Position numbers and translations under genes: made by a program
The notes under the pieces: generated by a model
What the model was told of the DNA's origin: nothing
Databases searched by the model: none
The model's input: only the letters and a program-made list of their open reading frames with translations
Shown here: piece by piece, positions 21,873-32,844 of the stretch
Layout: the number at the start of each line of letters is the position of its first letter
Position numbering within the stretch: the first letter of the stretch is position 1
Origin: Epiperipatus broadwayi
Taxonomy: Eukaryota; Onychophora; Udeonychophora; Euonychophora; Peripatidae
DNA: 64,000 nt
Reading direction: 5' to 3'
NCBI GenBank assembly: GCA_028023455.1
Contig: JAQFVV010000287.1
Coordinates: 684,001 to 748,000 of the forward strand

Positions 21873-22861
21873 GCACTCATATCACTTATACTTATTTTAC
21901 AGATATTTACTCAATTGGTTTTATTTTATTTTTAAAAGTCCAAGATTATAAAAAAATAAGTAAATCATAATTCAAAAATTTTCTACAAATTTGTTGAAAT
22001 CTAGAGAGTTAGATTAATGGGGATTTTTATACTACAAAAATATTAATCATTACAATAATCAGCTATATTCATTTTGATTAAATGATACTAGATGGTAATG
22101 CTTATGGATTTCCATAAACAGTTTTTAAATAAGAAACTTCTACAGTGCAAAAAAACTATACCATTGCATTGTGTGCATTATATAGATCCAGAAGTTATTT
22201 TAACACGTTATTCCATTTGAAAATCTATCCATCACTTAAAGTTTACTGTAGTTGATTAGACTAGAAAAATAAGACTTTCACCATTTCTTGCTGCTTGAAA
22301 TGTGATGACTCTATTCTGATTATTTAAACAATGAAACATCTAAATAAGTGATTATATTCCTGCCATTTGTGCAATACTTTTATCAAATAAGACAATAATT
22401 GGATTTCAAAAATATTAAAGATTTTAAAAAGAAACTCAAAAATATTTAAACATATATTTTTTTATATCTCTATCAATTTAAGAATTTTTCTTAAAATATT
22501 TAAGGACAATTTTCATTTTAAACAATTACACATATAAATAAACTTTGACAGGACATAGCTTAAAAAATTCTGTGCTCCATTACTTCACATTGCAATGTGT
22601 TTCATGATCTTTTCTTATCGACTGCTTAGAGTGTGACCAATTTTTCACATAGTATAACAAATGATCTTCATTACATTAATATTATTAGAATGGCCAACTT
22701 GATCTTAAAATATCAATTATCGATGCAGCAATATTTTAAAGATAAGGTGCATTCTTTGTTGAAGGCAGATCGAACATTCAATGTATTTATAAAAGTCTAA
22801 TTAATATTCTGAAGAACTACTTCATAAGTCACAGCATATTATTATTACATTAACACAATAT
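21873..22861. other. A+T-rich sequence upstream of the LTR element
   Basis: No gene, structured RNA or known repeat recognised. The last four bases (ATAT, 22858-22861) are one copy of the target duplication of the LTR retrotransposon. Confidence 0.5.
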
Positions 22862-23478
22862 TGTGCCAAGGCCAAATTGGCACATATATAAAATAATTTT
22901 ATCTAAAAAAATTATTAAAGTAAGGAATCAACAAATCAATAAATAAATTACAAAAATCTCAAGTTTCTTTATTAAACGAAATATAGTTTGTTTTCGTAAA
23001 CGTAAAGTTAAAAGTCTAAGTAGTTTTTGAAATAAAAGTTACAATTAATTAAGTAAAAGAGGGGAGGGGGAGTTTTCCTATAAAAAAAACAACAACTAAG
23101 AGTTCTTAAAGGAAGTTAAAGGGTTTCTATTATAAATTAAAAGTTAAGATATAAATCTCTTTTCATTCGCGATTGTAGAATAAAATATATATGTGCGTAA
23201 ATGTAAGTTTGGTAATAAAATATATAATAAATGCGTGTATATGTGCGTGTTAAAATCATATTGAGAAAAACACATGAAAACAAATATTGGAATGAAATGT
23301 ATTTAAAAACACAGTGGTGAGCTACTAATTAAAAATATAAAAACAACACGTTTATGAAAGCTACTACTAATTAAACAATCTGCAAAAACACGTTGCCATA
23401 GGATTAATTACTAAAGGAATTTCAACAACACCTATTGCACATTTGCTGGAGGATATTAAAACAAAAACACTTTGCAGA

Positions 23479-23515
23479 TATAAATAGCCAGATTTTTATC
23501 GGAGTTTTATTCAGT
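23479..23515 (+). promoter_or_regulatory. LTR core promoter: TATA box plus initiator
   Basis: TATAAATAG at 23479-23487 is followed, about 30 bp later, by TTCAGTCT with the TCAGT initiator at 23511-23515. This is the standard spacing for RNA polymerase II and sets the U3/R boundary near 23513. The 3' LTR has the same pair at 28381-28389 and 28413-28417. Confidence 0.75.
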
Positions 23516-24437
23516 CTAGTTTGCAGTGACAGTCTTGTGCAATTTCTATTATGTATCAAGAAACAAAAATGCATTGTTGAGCAGCTTTTGGAAATATACG
23601 CTCGTACTTCAGCCTTTTTAGTCCAACAAGATCATCAAAACCTGCCTGAGAAATAATGTCTGCATAACAACTCAGAAATCCTCCATCAAACGTTCAACTG
23701 TCTTCAAGAATAAGACCAATGGATTCGCACAAAATCTCTTCAAGAAACGTCCAAATCTAACCGGTTAGATATAATCCATCAGAAGCAGCAGAAGCAGCCA
23801 ACAACAAGCAATATCCACATTCCCAAAAATCCTAGGTAAACATTTATTTATTATCATTTATACGTAGTAGCCACCGCTGTAATTCGTAAATATTCAAGAT
23901 TCAAATTATATGAACTCTATCATACATAAAATGAACTATTGATATGTGTGTTTAAGTTTCAAATGCTATTAATGCTTTATTATTATATTTGTGAATGCTA
24001 TATGAGTTAATATGTGCGTGATCATTATATCAGTGTTATTAGTTAAATTAGATAAATACCAATGTTCTACTATTAAAATCTACAAGAATATTTAAACTAG
24101 TTTAGAAATGTTAATTTAGAATGTGTGTGTATTATATTAGATTTATAAAGATGTTTAAATTTAGTCAATTAATGTTTGGTAATAAATTATCTTTAAACTC
24201 AATTAATGTTAATTAAAATAAAATGTCTTCAAACTTAAACTTTATTTGTCAGTCAATTCTTTTTACCAACCTTTTTTTTTATTAATTCTTTCCACCACTA
24301 ATTTTGTATAATTTTGTTATTGAATTAAAATTAGACTGAGCTAGTTTTAGGGAATGTTTCGAGCACTGGATTATGAGCCTACTGCCCGAATACATTAGTC
24401 TTCAGACTAGCTGGTGCCCGGGGTTTACCCCGAAACA

Positions 24438-24443
24438 AATAAA
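24438..24443 (+). promoter_or_regulatory. LTR polyadenylation signal AATAAA
   Basis: AATAAA within GAAACAAATAAAGTATTT, about 930 bp after the initiator and 210 bp before the LTR end. It could define a long R region. An identical site exists in the 3' LTR. Other A+T-rich hexamers are nearby, so the exact site is uncertain. Confidence 0.45.
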
Positions 24444-24657
24444 GTATTTGGATAGTAGGGGTTTGAATCTAGCAGCCGAGATGGGCCATTGTTGATAGTT
24501 AAAGCTATCAATAAGATCTCCCATTTTGCTCGAACGTGCCGGTTCGTTCACGTAACCTTTATAAGATTATAAATGTATTATGAAGGAGTTTGAAACCGGC
24601 CAAAACTTATATATACGTATAAGTAGGTGGTTTCAGCGGTTTGACCCGGTACATAAA

Positions 24658-24690
24658 TGGCTTTTCCCAACGTTGGGGCTGGACCTAAGA
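24658..24690 (+). promoter_or_regulatory. Primer-binding site, tRNA-Lys-like with an insertion
   Basis: Four bases after the LTR the sequence reads TGGC, then a few T residues, then CCCAACGTTGGGGCTGGACC. The complement of the 3' end of elongator tRNA-Lys (CUU) is TGGCGCCCAACGTGGGGCTC. The match is clear apart from a change of GC to a T run plus one base and one extra T. Such changes could weaken priming. Confidence 0.65.
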
Positions 24691-25093
24691 AACAATAGTA
24701 AATAAATGCTTTGTTTCTTGTTTAAAAAAAGTTTTTCTATACAAAAGCTAAATTACGTATGTTAAAGCGTTTTAATTTTAAAAAAAAAAAAGAATTGATC
24801 GAAAACTTTGTTTTCTTTAAATGAAGAGAGATTTATGCTATTTACATTGGTTAAAATAAATCATTATGTTAAATTAGAGACAGTTGGGTGTTTGGGCGGA
24901 GTTAAAGCATTAAGATCGGGTAGAGAAAAATGGACAAAGGAGGGGTGGAGTCAGCATGTATTTCCAGTTTAGAAATAAATAAATAAAATAATAATTAGTA
25001 AACTTATTAAAAGTGAATAAAATACGGTATTAAAAATAATGATAAAAAGTGTTTAAAATTATAAATTATAAAAAAAATAAAAATAAAGCCAAA

Positions 25094-25861
25094 ATGGAGA
25101 CTCAAGGTAAAAATATAGAAAATAGCCCCAACAAGGAAAAAAGAGAAATCATAGCTTTACTAACCAGCATGTTTGAAAAACAAAAAGAAACAGCCGAAGA
25201 ATATAAAAAAATAGCTGAAGAGCTTAAAAACCAAAATAATGAAATGAAGAGTAAATTGGAAGGGCAAGCTGAAATGCTTGAAAAGTTAAAGGACCAGATC
25301 GAAAGGGGCCAAAATAAAATAAAAGAAGAAATTAGGGAAGAAATAGAAGAGATTAAAACACAAGTAAAAAATCAAGAGATCGTAGAAGTAGATTTTGTCA
25401 AAGAAAATAAGGAAGTTGAGGTCATCAAAGAGATAGTAGAGTCAGATAGTGGTAAATATAGTAGTTTGGAAATAGAAATTAAATTAGAATCAGATAGCAT
25501 TGCTACAGAGAAAGTAGAAACAAATGTAGATCAAGAAATAGAAGAGAGACATAAGTTCAAGGTAGAAGATAGCATTGAAAAGTTTTTACAAAAAGTTAAA
25601 AAGGTTAAAGTAAAAGTTCGCGTTTGTTTTAAACGTAGATTTAAAATAAAAAGAAAGCGTAGGAAAAAATATTCACGGTTAGGAAAAATACGGTGGAGGT
25701 CTGTGAAGCTTAAAGGTTTTCTTATTTACAAGGCAGAAAATAAAATGGAAAGAGAAAGAGATAAAATAGATTTTAATCGAGAGATAGAAGTGAGAATATG
25801 GAGTATCGTTTATGTTAGTGAGTTAGTAGAAAGAAAGAAAGAACCGCCAGACAAAAATTAA
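25094..25861 (+). CDS. Coiled-coil Gag-like protein of the LTR retrotransposon
   Basis: A 255-residue frame, the only substantial ORF in the element. I choose ATG 25094 (CAAAATGG, good context) over the in-frame ATG at 25049, which adds 15 Lys/Asn-rich residues. Residues about 15-115 are a strongly charged helix (MFEKQKETAEEYKKIAEEL, EEIREEIEEIKTQVKNQ), almost certainly a coiled coil. Residues about 120-170 are acidic. Residues about 175-220 are very basic (KKVKVKVRVCFKRRFKIKRK), suitable for RNA binding. There is no CCHC knuckle, protease or RT motif. Position after the primer site and a self-association plus basic layout suggest a Gag-derived packaging protein. An alternative is an internal-deletion fusion of Gag and the Pol tail. 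Confidence 0.7.
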   Translation: METQGKNIENSPNKEKREIIALLTSMFEKQKETAEEYKKIAEELKNQNNEMKSKLEGQAEMLEKLKDQIERGQNKIKEEIREEIEEIKTQVKNQEIVEVDFVKENKEVEVIKEIVESDSGKYSSLEIEIKLESDSIATEKVETNVDQEIEERHKFKVEDSIEKFLQKVKKVKVKVRVCFKRRFKIKRKRRKKYSRLGKIRWRSVKLKGFLIYKAENKMERERDKIDFNREIEVRIWSIVYVSELVERKKEPPDKN

Positions 25862-26077
25862 AAATATGTAATCTGACGGATTCGCCGGCTTGACCTAGTT
25901 ATTAATGACCATGGACTCGGAATAATGGAAAATGTTTAACAAAGTTTAAGGAAATAAATGTAAAAACGAGTATCAAGTTAGTTTGAATAATTAAAAATGA
26001 TTAAAGTTAGTCTTAGTAAAATAAAATAACAATCTTAGAGTTTTTAAAATGTCAAAGCAACGATAAAACAAGTTATG

Positions 26078-26330
26078 TCAAAACCTCGATTATGTCTTAT
26101 CGATTATATTGATATCCCAGCTCATAAGTCTAGAACATAGCGGAGCGTGCAAACAAAATAAAGTGTAAATCAAAAGAGCAATGAAGTTTTTTTAAAAAGG
26201 GAGAAAAATAATAAACAATTTATGTCAAAACCCTCGATTATGTCTTATCGATTATATTGATATCCCAGCTCATAAGTCTAGAACATAGCGGAGCGTGACG
26301 CAAACAAAATAAATGTGTAAATCAAAATAG
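26078..26330 (+). repeat. Tandem duplication inside the LTR element
   Basis: A block of about 105 bp at 26078-26180 recurs at 26219-26330: TCGATTATGTCTTATCGATT, TGATATCCCAGCTCATAAGT and AGAACATAGCGGAGCGTG occur in both. It also holds the inverted pair ATCGATTATG / TATCGATTAT. Non-coding. Could be a packaging, enhancer or dimerisation region kept in a non-autonomous element. Confidence 0.85.
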
Positions 26331-27748
26331 ACAAGCAAAATGAAAATGTTTTTTTTTTTAAAAAAAAAAAAAGGGGGGGAGAGTAAAAATAACGCTTTAA
26401 AAATAAAAATGAAATAAATAAGTGTATAATGAAAGTATTAATGAAAATAAAACATTATCAAATAAAATTTTAAAAAAAAAGTGTATTAAATTAGGATTGA
26501 GGTGTGTGCAAGTATTTGGGCAAAGAAATTAAAAGTTGGTTTAAATTAGCACAAAATCTATCTGTGTGTTTGAATTGCCTTATACTTTGCTGCCTACTTC
26601 TCTTAACATTACATTTATTGCCTAATGATGAAAATTAAAAACTAAAAATGCACTCTAGAAAAATAAGAATTTGAAGTGGTCAATACTTAGGAAAAGTGAT
26701 CAACGCACATATTAATTAAGAAAATGTTCGTAAATAAATAAGTAGGTCAAATAGTTAAAATAAAAGTTGAGTAAATAATGAATCGTAATAAAGTAAAATA
26801 GTTTTTTTCTGAATACATGCACATAGATAAAAAAGTTGAGTAAGGGTTGAAAATAATATTCGAGATTAGATTAATACAAATGTTAGAATAATGTTCATAT
26901 GAATTTAAAAATAATCTTATAAGATTAGTAATAAAAATATAAAGTCAATCTAAGGTGTATTAAGAGTGTGTAAGTATACATGTGTATATATGTGCACATA
27001 CACTGGTAATATTCGGTAAATACGATACCTCATGATGCGTATCTTAAATGTATTTATCCAGATATCCTTTTAGGTTATTTTCTTGGCACTGCTGCACCTC
27101 ATGATGCATGCAAAAAGGGATTTATTTATTATAGATTCCCTGTAAGCAAGTCCAGTAATAACTCGATATCTAGAATATTAGTAGGTGTAGAATTATGCTG
27201 CACGTATACACATGTGTAGGAATTTATCTAGAGCAAAAGGGAATGAGGGTAGTATAGAAATAAGTTTAGTTAAGGATAAGTTTAAAGCTGCCGACTGGAT
27301 AAATTTTAGTACCCGTAACGGACTTGTCAGGGATCATTCCTCTTTCCAAAGCGTAAGTCGAAAATGGACAGTTGAAAATTCCTGCCATTTCGCAGCGACC
27401 CTTTCTTTTTCCAAGTCCGATCAAGAGAATCAGCAAATGAAGTTTCGATTTTATACACGTGTAAGTCGGTGTAAGTCAGCGAATCTGCTTCCGCGTCGTT
27501 TCCAAAAGATCCCTGTGCCACAAAATTAGTTTGTCCCGGTGGTCGTTATCCATGATTTAGATCATTGTGAGCAATGTATTCAGCATAGATAGAAGAAAAG
27601 GATAGTCAAAACAGATTGCCCTTTGTATGTTAAGTAAAAGATATTAAAAAGCTAACTTAGAAAAATAATAAATTAATAAATCTTTAGAGTCAAGAATTAA
27701 AATTGCAAGAGATAAAATGGTCAAAAATGACGCATTTTACTCTAAAAC
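26331..27748 (+). other. Non-coding interior of the LTR element
   Basis: A+T-rich, with poly(T)/poly(A)/poly(G) runs at 26350-26380. A less A+T-rich part around 27000-27540 carries a near-repeat (CACCTCATGATGCATGC and ACCTCATGATGCGTATC). A 105-codon frame at 27212-27529 has no recognised domain and overlaps an opposite frame. I treat it as unproven. Confidence 0.55.
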
Positions 27749-27762
27749 GGAGGGGGGTGTAA
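27749..27762 (+). promoter_or_regulatory. Polypurine tract
   Basis: GGAGGGGGGTGTAA lies immediately before the 3' LTR (TGTGCC from 27763). It is the expected plus-strand priming site, mostly purine with a T-G-T interruption close to the LTR. Confidence 0.8.
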
Positions 27763-29556
27763 TGTGCCAAGGCCAAATTGGCACATATATAAAATAATTT
27801 TATCTAAAAAAATTATTAAAGTAAGGAATCAACAAATCAATAAATAAATTACAAAAATCTCAAGTTTCTTTATTAAACGAAATGTAGTTTGTTTTCGTAA
27901 ACGTAAAGTTAAAAGTCTAAGTAGTTTTTGAAATAAAAGTTACAATTAATTAAGTAAAAGAGGGGAGGGGGAGTTTTCCTATAAAAAAAAACAACAACTA
28001 AGAGTTCTTAAAGGAAGTTAAAGGGTTTCTATTATAAATTAAAAGTTAAGATATAAATCTCTTTTCATTCGCGATTGTAGAATAAAATATATAAGTGCGT
28101 AAATGTAAGTTTGGTAATAAAATATATAATAAATGTGTGTATATGTGCGTGTTAAAATCATATTGAGAAAAACACATGAAAACAAATATTGGAATGAAAT
28201 GTATTTAAAAACACAGTGGTGAGCTACTAATTAAAAATATAAAAACAACACGTTTATGAAAGCTACTACTAATTAAACAATCTGCAAAAACACGTTGTCA
28301 TAGGATTAATTACTAAAGGAATTTCGACAACACCTATTGCACATTTGCCGGAGGATATTAAAACAAAAACACTTTGCAGATATAAATAGCCAGATTTTTA
28401 TCGGAGTTTTATTCAGTCTAGTTTGCAGTGACAGTCTTGTGCAATTTCTATTATGTATCAAGAAACAAAAATGCATTGTTGAGCAGCTTTTGGAAATATA
28501 TGCTCGTACTTCAGCCTTTTTAGTCCAACAAGATCATCAAAACCTGCCTGAGAAATAATGTCTGCATAACAACTCAGAAATCCTCCGTCAAACGTTCAAC
28601 TGTCTTCAAGAATAAGACCAATGGATTCACACAAAATCTCTTCAAGAAACGTCCAAATCTAACCGGTTAGATATAATCCATCAGAAGCAGCAGAAGCAGC
28701 CAACAACAAGCAATATCCACATTCCAAAAATCCTAGGTAAACATTTATTTATTATCATTTATACGTAGTAGCCACCGCTGTAATTCGTAAATATTCAAGA
28801 TTCAAATTATATGAACTCTATCATACATAAAATGAACTATTGATATGTGTGTTTAAGTTTCAAATGCTATTAATGCTTTATTATTATATTTGTGAATGCT
28901 ATATGAGTTAATATGTGCGTGATCATTATATCAGTGTTATTAGTTAAATTAGATAAATACCAGTGTTCTACTATTAAAATCTACAAGAATATTTAAACTA
29001 GTTTAGAAATGTTAATTTAGAATGTGTGTGTATTATATTAGATTTATAAAGATGTTTAAATTTAGTCAATTAATGTTTGGTAATAAATTATCTTTAAACT
29101 CAATTAATGTTAATTAAAATAAAATGTCTTCAAACTTAAACTTTATTTGTCAGTCAATTCTTTTTACCAACCTTTTTTTTTTATTAATTCTTTCCACCAC
29201 TAATTTTGTATAATTTTGTTATTGAATTAAAATTAGACTGAGCTAGTTTTAGGGAATGTTTCGAGCGCTGGATTATGAGCCTACTGCCCGAATACGTTAG
29301 TCTTCAGACTAGCTGGCGCCCCGGGGTTTACCCCGAAACAAATAAAGTATTTGGATAGTAGGGGTTTGAATCTAGCAGCCGAGATGGGCCATTGTTGATA
29401 GTTAAAGCTATCAATAAGATCTCCCATTTTGCTCGAACGTGCCGGTTCGTTCACGTAACCTTTATAAGATTATAAATGTATTATGAAGGAGTTTGAAACC
29501 GGTCAAAACTTATATATACGTATAAGTAGATGGTTTCAGCGGTTCGACCCGGTACA
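27763..29556 (+). repeat. 3' LTR
   Basis: 1794 bp, about 99% like the 5' LTR. The differences I saw are mainly A/G and C/T changes plus a few 1-2 base indels. It ends GACCCGGTACA and is followed by the ATAT duplication. Confidence 0.97.
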
Positions 29557-29800
29557 ATATAGATGAAAGCAAATTGAGTTTAACACACAAGAAATTAGTA
29601 TTACTTTTCATTTATCTTGAAGATCATAGATTTTCAGATATTCTAAAAGTGGTGTGAATATTCAAAATTATTACTATCTTTGAGATATGTTCGTAATATA
29701 AGCTGTTATGCCAAAAGTGTATAAGCCCCACCACCTCTTTTGATGTTATAAATAAACTTGGTAACTTTGGTTAATATAATTTTAATACTTCGTTACCTAT

Positions 29801-29903
29801 TTTTTTTTTCATATGTCATAGCATCGGCCGGGACGCGAACCCACAACTGTCTGCAAACAACTACTTGCTTGCAAGGTAGCTGCGATGACCTCTCGGCTAA
29901 CAA
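29801..29903 (-). mobile_element. SINE-A, full copy
   Basis: Poly(T), CATATGTCATAGCATCGGCC, GGGACGCGAACCC and GACCTCTCGGCTAACAAC on the plus strand, the reverse complement of the 3381-3490 copy. No clean target duplication seen. Confidence 0.85.
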
Positions 29904-30205
29904 CTAATATAACAATTAATATAATGCTAAACTAGAAAGAGTTCACTGTGCTTACAGTAATTCATTCTATTTACTTTTGGGTCACCATTTTATGCTTAAG
30001 TAAGCGGTAGCTACTAAATGGCAATGTTATAATAATCCACACTCCCAGATTAGTTTCCAGTTAACAGCCTTCAGCAATGAAAAGTATCCTAATGCTTCCC
30101 ATTGACAATGGCTGTTAGTCAGAAACTGATCTGAAAAGTGTATATAATAACATTATTACATACTGTTCATTGTTTATTCAGAACTAATAATATAACACAA
30201 TATTA

Positions 30206-30645
30206 AGCTGAGTAATTAATAACAAACATTTAGTTAAAATTTTTATACATGAAACTATTTATTTTTAAAATGTATATTAAATTTATTTTCTTAATTAAAA
30301 TTCAATGTCAACTTTATTTTTGATATCAAACTGTATATAGTGGTTTATATGTACACTATCTCCTATCTGTTATTCAGCACTTTGATTTCATAAGCTTTCC
30401 TAGATTACTGACTCTTCTAAATAATTCTATAATATATCTTTACCTCTACCTATCTCTCTTTTTATTATAACTTTCTTCTTTCTTTAAAGCACTCATGGGC
30501 TGCTGGAAACTTAATAGTCAAGTATTAAATATAAATTAGCATTATCATTCTATTTTTCTTTATTAAAACTGTTCAGTTTATTTTTTCTTTTCAAGACAAT
30601 TCAGAAAATGCAAATTAATTTCACATTATTCTTTAATTTCATTGT
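30206..30645 (+). repeat. 440-bp dispersed repeat D1, copy 2
   Basis: Direct copy of 20519-20957 with indels (for example an extra TTTATTTTTTC stretch near 30580). Between this and the 3' LTR lie a SINE-A copy and a small imperfect palindrome at 30040-30125. Confidence 0.8.
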
Positions 30646-31124
30646 TTTAATCTTGCAACATGACTAACTTTTTTTCTGGATTTACATTACCCGTATTCAC
30701 GTAAGGCTGTTAATAACACTAAATGCCTCCTGATATATATGTATATCAATTTCCATATTTATATAACAATTCCTTAAGTAAGTTTTTCTTTTTATTAGAA
30801 TTTTAAAAGTATTAATAAATTTTCAAAATTTATTAGGCATTGTACATTTAGAAAGACATTATATATCGAATAAGATATTAAGTCATGTATAAAATAAATC
30901 TGAAAGAGTTTATACAATAACAAATATAATATTTGTTCATCCTCTCCTTAACATAACACAGTATATATCTAGAATTTTTGTTCATAACTTTTTTCTAATT
31001 CTTTTTTCTATTAAATAATACACCATTTATTGTTGTATAATCCTTTTCACTTGTATTCATTTATTTATATGCAAAAAACATAATCGATTATATTTATTTC
31101 CAGTATATGATAAATCATTACAAA
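30646..31124. other. A+T-rich sequence, nothing recognised
   Basis: No ORF, repeat match or RNA structure recognised. Confidence 0.45.
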
Positions 31125-31430
31125 TAAATCAAGTCAGATATCACATGACCTAATTTAAACAAGATTTATTACAAATGTTTTATAAAGAGCTCACAAATAA
31201 GCTCTTAACAAGCTTTCAGAATATCCTCAACCCCAGACCGGTTTCTGCTACTGGCTTCATCAGTGAAGTGCTAGGATATTCAAGCATTAGATTAAAAATA
31301 CCCAGAGAAGCCCAGCATTTTATCTAATGGATAACTATTAAGTAGAAAATCTGAAATTTTCAGACAGCTATATGTCTTCCAATCCAGCTATCTAACTTAA
31401 ATAGCCATTGGGACTGAACTAAGGTCAGAT
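31125..31430 (-). repeat. RZ1 repeat, reverse copy with best-preserved flanks
   Basis: From TCAAGTCAGATATCACATGA to ATAGCCATTGGGACTGAACT, collinear with 14780-15060 and, reverse complemented, with 2285-2515. Non-coding. Carries a complete hammerhead core on the minus strand. Confidence 0.8.
31221..31279 (-). ncRNA. Hammerhead ribozyme, type I, family RZ1 (core intact)
   Basis: Minus strand: outer stem AUAUCCU (31273-31279) with AGGAUAU (31221-31227), stem I CUUCA with UGGGG through two G.U pairs, core CUGAUGA (complement of 31257-31263), stem II GC-CAGUA-GC with an A.A mismatch beside the core, GAAA, palindromic stem III ACCGGU and the cleavage C. The site falls between the complements of 31236 and 31235. 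One of the most convincing motifs in the window. Confidence 0.85.
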
Positions 31431-32769
31431 ATATCATATATAGATATGAAGAAACAATTACCAAAAGTACAGAAAAACCCAAAATATATAAATTCATATA
31501 AAAGACACCATTTTTAAAAACTTTTTTGCTATAAATATACATTCTTTTTCTCAAAGTTTATATTATCTTTCAGTTAATCAATTTTAGCATTTATAAATAT
31601 AGAAGCTAGATTAATAAATTTTAAGCTACTAAATGTCTTAACAACACAAACAACAAAATGATAAAAAAATAATAATTCTTAATCTTATTATTTTATATTT
31701 TGATATGATAAGATTTTAGAATAGATTTTAAGTTCTTCATTTACGTTTTTTTCTTTATTATTTATAATTAATCCAAACAAAACCACCCTTTCCTTTATTT
31801 TGCTTCATTTATTTATCTTTAGTTTATTATAAACCAATTAAAAAAGAATAAAGAAAAATGGTCAAGAAAATCAACTAATTGCTGCACTGTCTAATTAGTC
31901 TTTTTTTTTCATATAGTAAATCATATAATCGTGATTGTTTTACCAATACCGTTATAACTGAACATTTGTTATCTTGTGATAAATAAGATATTACAGAATT
32001 TTGAAAATAAAAAATGAAATGTCTAGAATCATTATGGTGTTTTGATAAGAATCTAATGTCAGGTCTATTTAAACTGTAATTACTATTTATGATTCTACAA
32101 CAATTTACTGAATGTGAATTTCTCAGGTTTAAAATTAATTAACTATACTTATTATTAACATTTCTAAAAAATAAAAATTAAACAGCCATGTATGTTTATA
32201 AAAACCACTAAAAGTTCACATTACTTTTTCAGTCTAAAAATATAGATGTTTGAGAGCAATCAAACTGGGTTCAAGCCCTAAGAATTTTGCATTTCTGATG
32301 TTAGTTTGTTAGTATAAATGAATTTAAAATGTTCTATGTGTATAGTTCCAGTTTTTAATCTTAAATTCTTGTTGATAAGAGCCAAATATATAATCCAATC
32401 TGAGATATGGATGTAATACAACTATTATCAAGCATCTAGTAATTACTTAAACTGACAGTAGATGGTGCTGCAATAGAGTAACTTTTAAAACAAAGGTATG
32501 TTTGTATGTACATTCAGTGATTTTCTAAAAACAGGTTTTATTACTCCAGAGAGTCTGTTAAGAGACATCACAATGATCAATAATAAAAAAAGTTATCATC
32601 GAAGATAGCTTTTTAGTGCTTTCTTCTAATTTTTAAAACAATATTTATTATAGCATCTTATATTCTTGACTCATTATAAGATAATAATTTCAATAGTATA
32701 ACCTAAAATAATAAAAAAAGTATTATTTTGTAATTAGTTCTATACTAAATCTTATAAATGTAGTCTTAC
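31431..32769. other. A+T-rich sequence, probable intron
   Basis: No repeat or coding signal. It lies directly downstream (minus strand) of the gelsolin-type exon, so it is probably intron sequence of that gene. The donor GTAAGA is at 32764-32769 on the minus strand. Confidence 0.4.
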
Positions 32770-32844
32770 CGAATAGACGATGTAGGAATCTCCAGTGTAA
32801 AAACTGCCATACTGTTCTCGAGGCAGAGGAACAACTTGTAGCTT
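32770..32844 (-). CDS. Internal exon of a gelsolin/villin-superfamily gene
   Basis: The 75-bp minus-strand segment is preceded by an A+T-rich tract ending CTAG and followed by the donor GTAAGA. Its 25 codons are open and include VVPLPREQYGSFYTGDSYIV. This is the start of a gelsolin repeat: a (V)PVP segment, then YGxFYxGDxYIVL. Gelsolins and villins sever, cap or bundle actin in the cytosol under Ca2+ control, with Ca2+-binding residues around the GD of this block. It is most like repeat 1 or 4. The exon is in phase 0 at both ends. It is much richer in G+C than its surroundings, as a conserved exon would be. I could not find the next exons, so introns must be long or the exons lie outside the window. 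A lone pseudogene fragment is possible, but the clean splice sites argue against it. Confidence 0.7.

Larger units (their letters stand above)
22862..24653 (+). repeat. 5' LTR
   Basis: 1792 bp, from TGTGCCAAGGCC to GACCCGGTACA. Very long for an LTR. It contains the promoter (23479-23515), a poly(A) signal (24438-24443) and a G+C-richer 3' end with inverted blocks (GGTTCG/CGAACC-like). A 73-codon frame at 23435-23656 overlaps the TATA box and recurs in the 3' LTR. I regard it as chance. Confidence 0.97.
22862..29556 (+). mobile_element. Non-autonomous LTR retrotransposon, complete and young
   Basis: Two direct LTRs of 1792 and 1794 bp start with TG and end with CA, flanked by a 4-bp ATAT duplication (22858-22861, 29557-29560). 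I counted roughly 20 differences between the LTRs, mostly transitions, or about 1%, so insertion was recent. The 3109-bp interior has a primer-binding site, a Gag-like coiled-coil ORF and a polypurine tract. I could read no protease, RT, RNase H or integrase, so it must borrow these from a partner. The 4-bp duplication and Lys-tRNA-type primer site are compatible with a Gypsy-like partner, but the superfamily is inference. Confidence 0.95.

Noticed and set aside
23435-23656. 73-codon ORF present in both LTRs (also 28337-28558)
   Set aside because: It begins upstream of the TATA box and runs through the promoter and initiator, so it would not be in the main transcript. Its duplication only reflects the two LTRs. 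No domain recognised.
27212-27529. 105-codon ORF near the 3' end of the LTR element interior
   Set aside because: No known domain, an opposite-strand ORF overlaps it, and composition is not distinct. It could be a remnant, but nothing supports translation.
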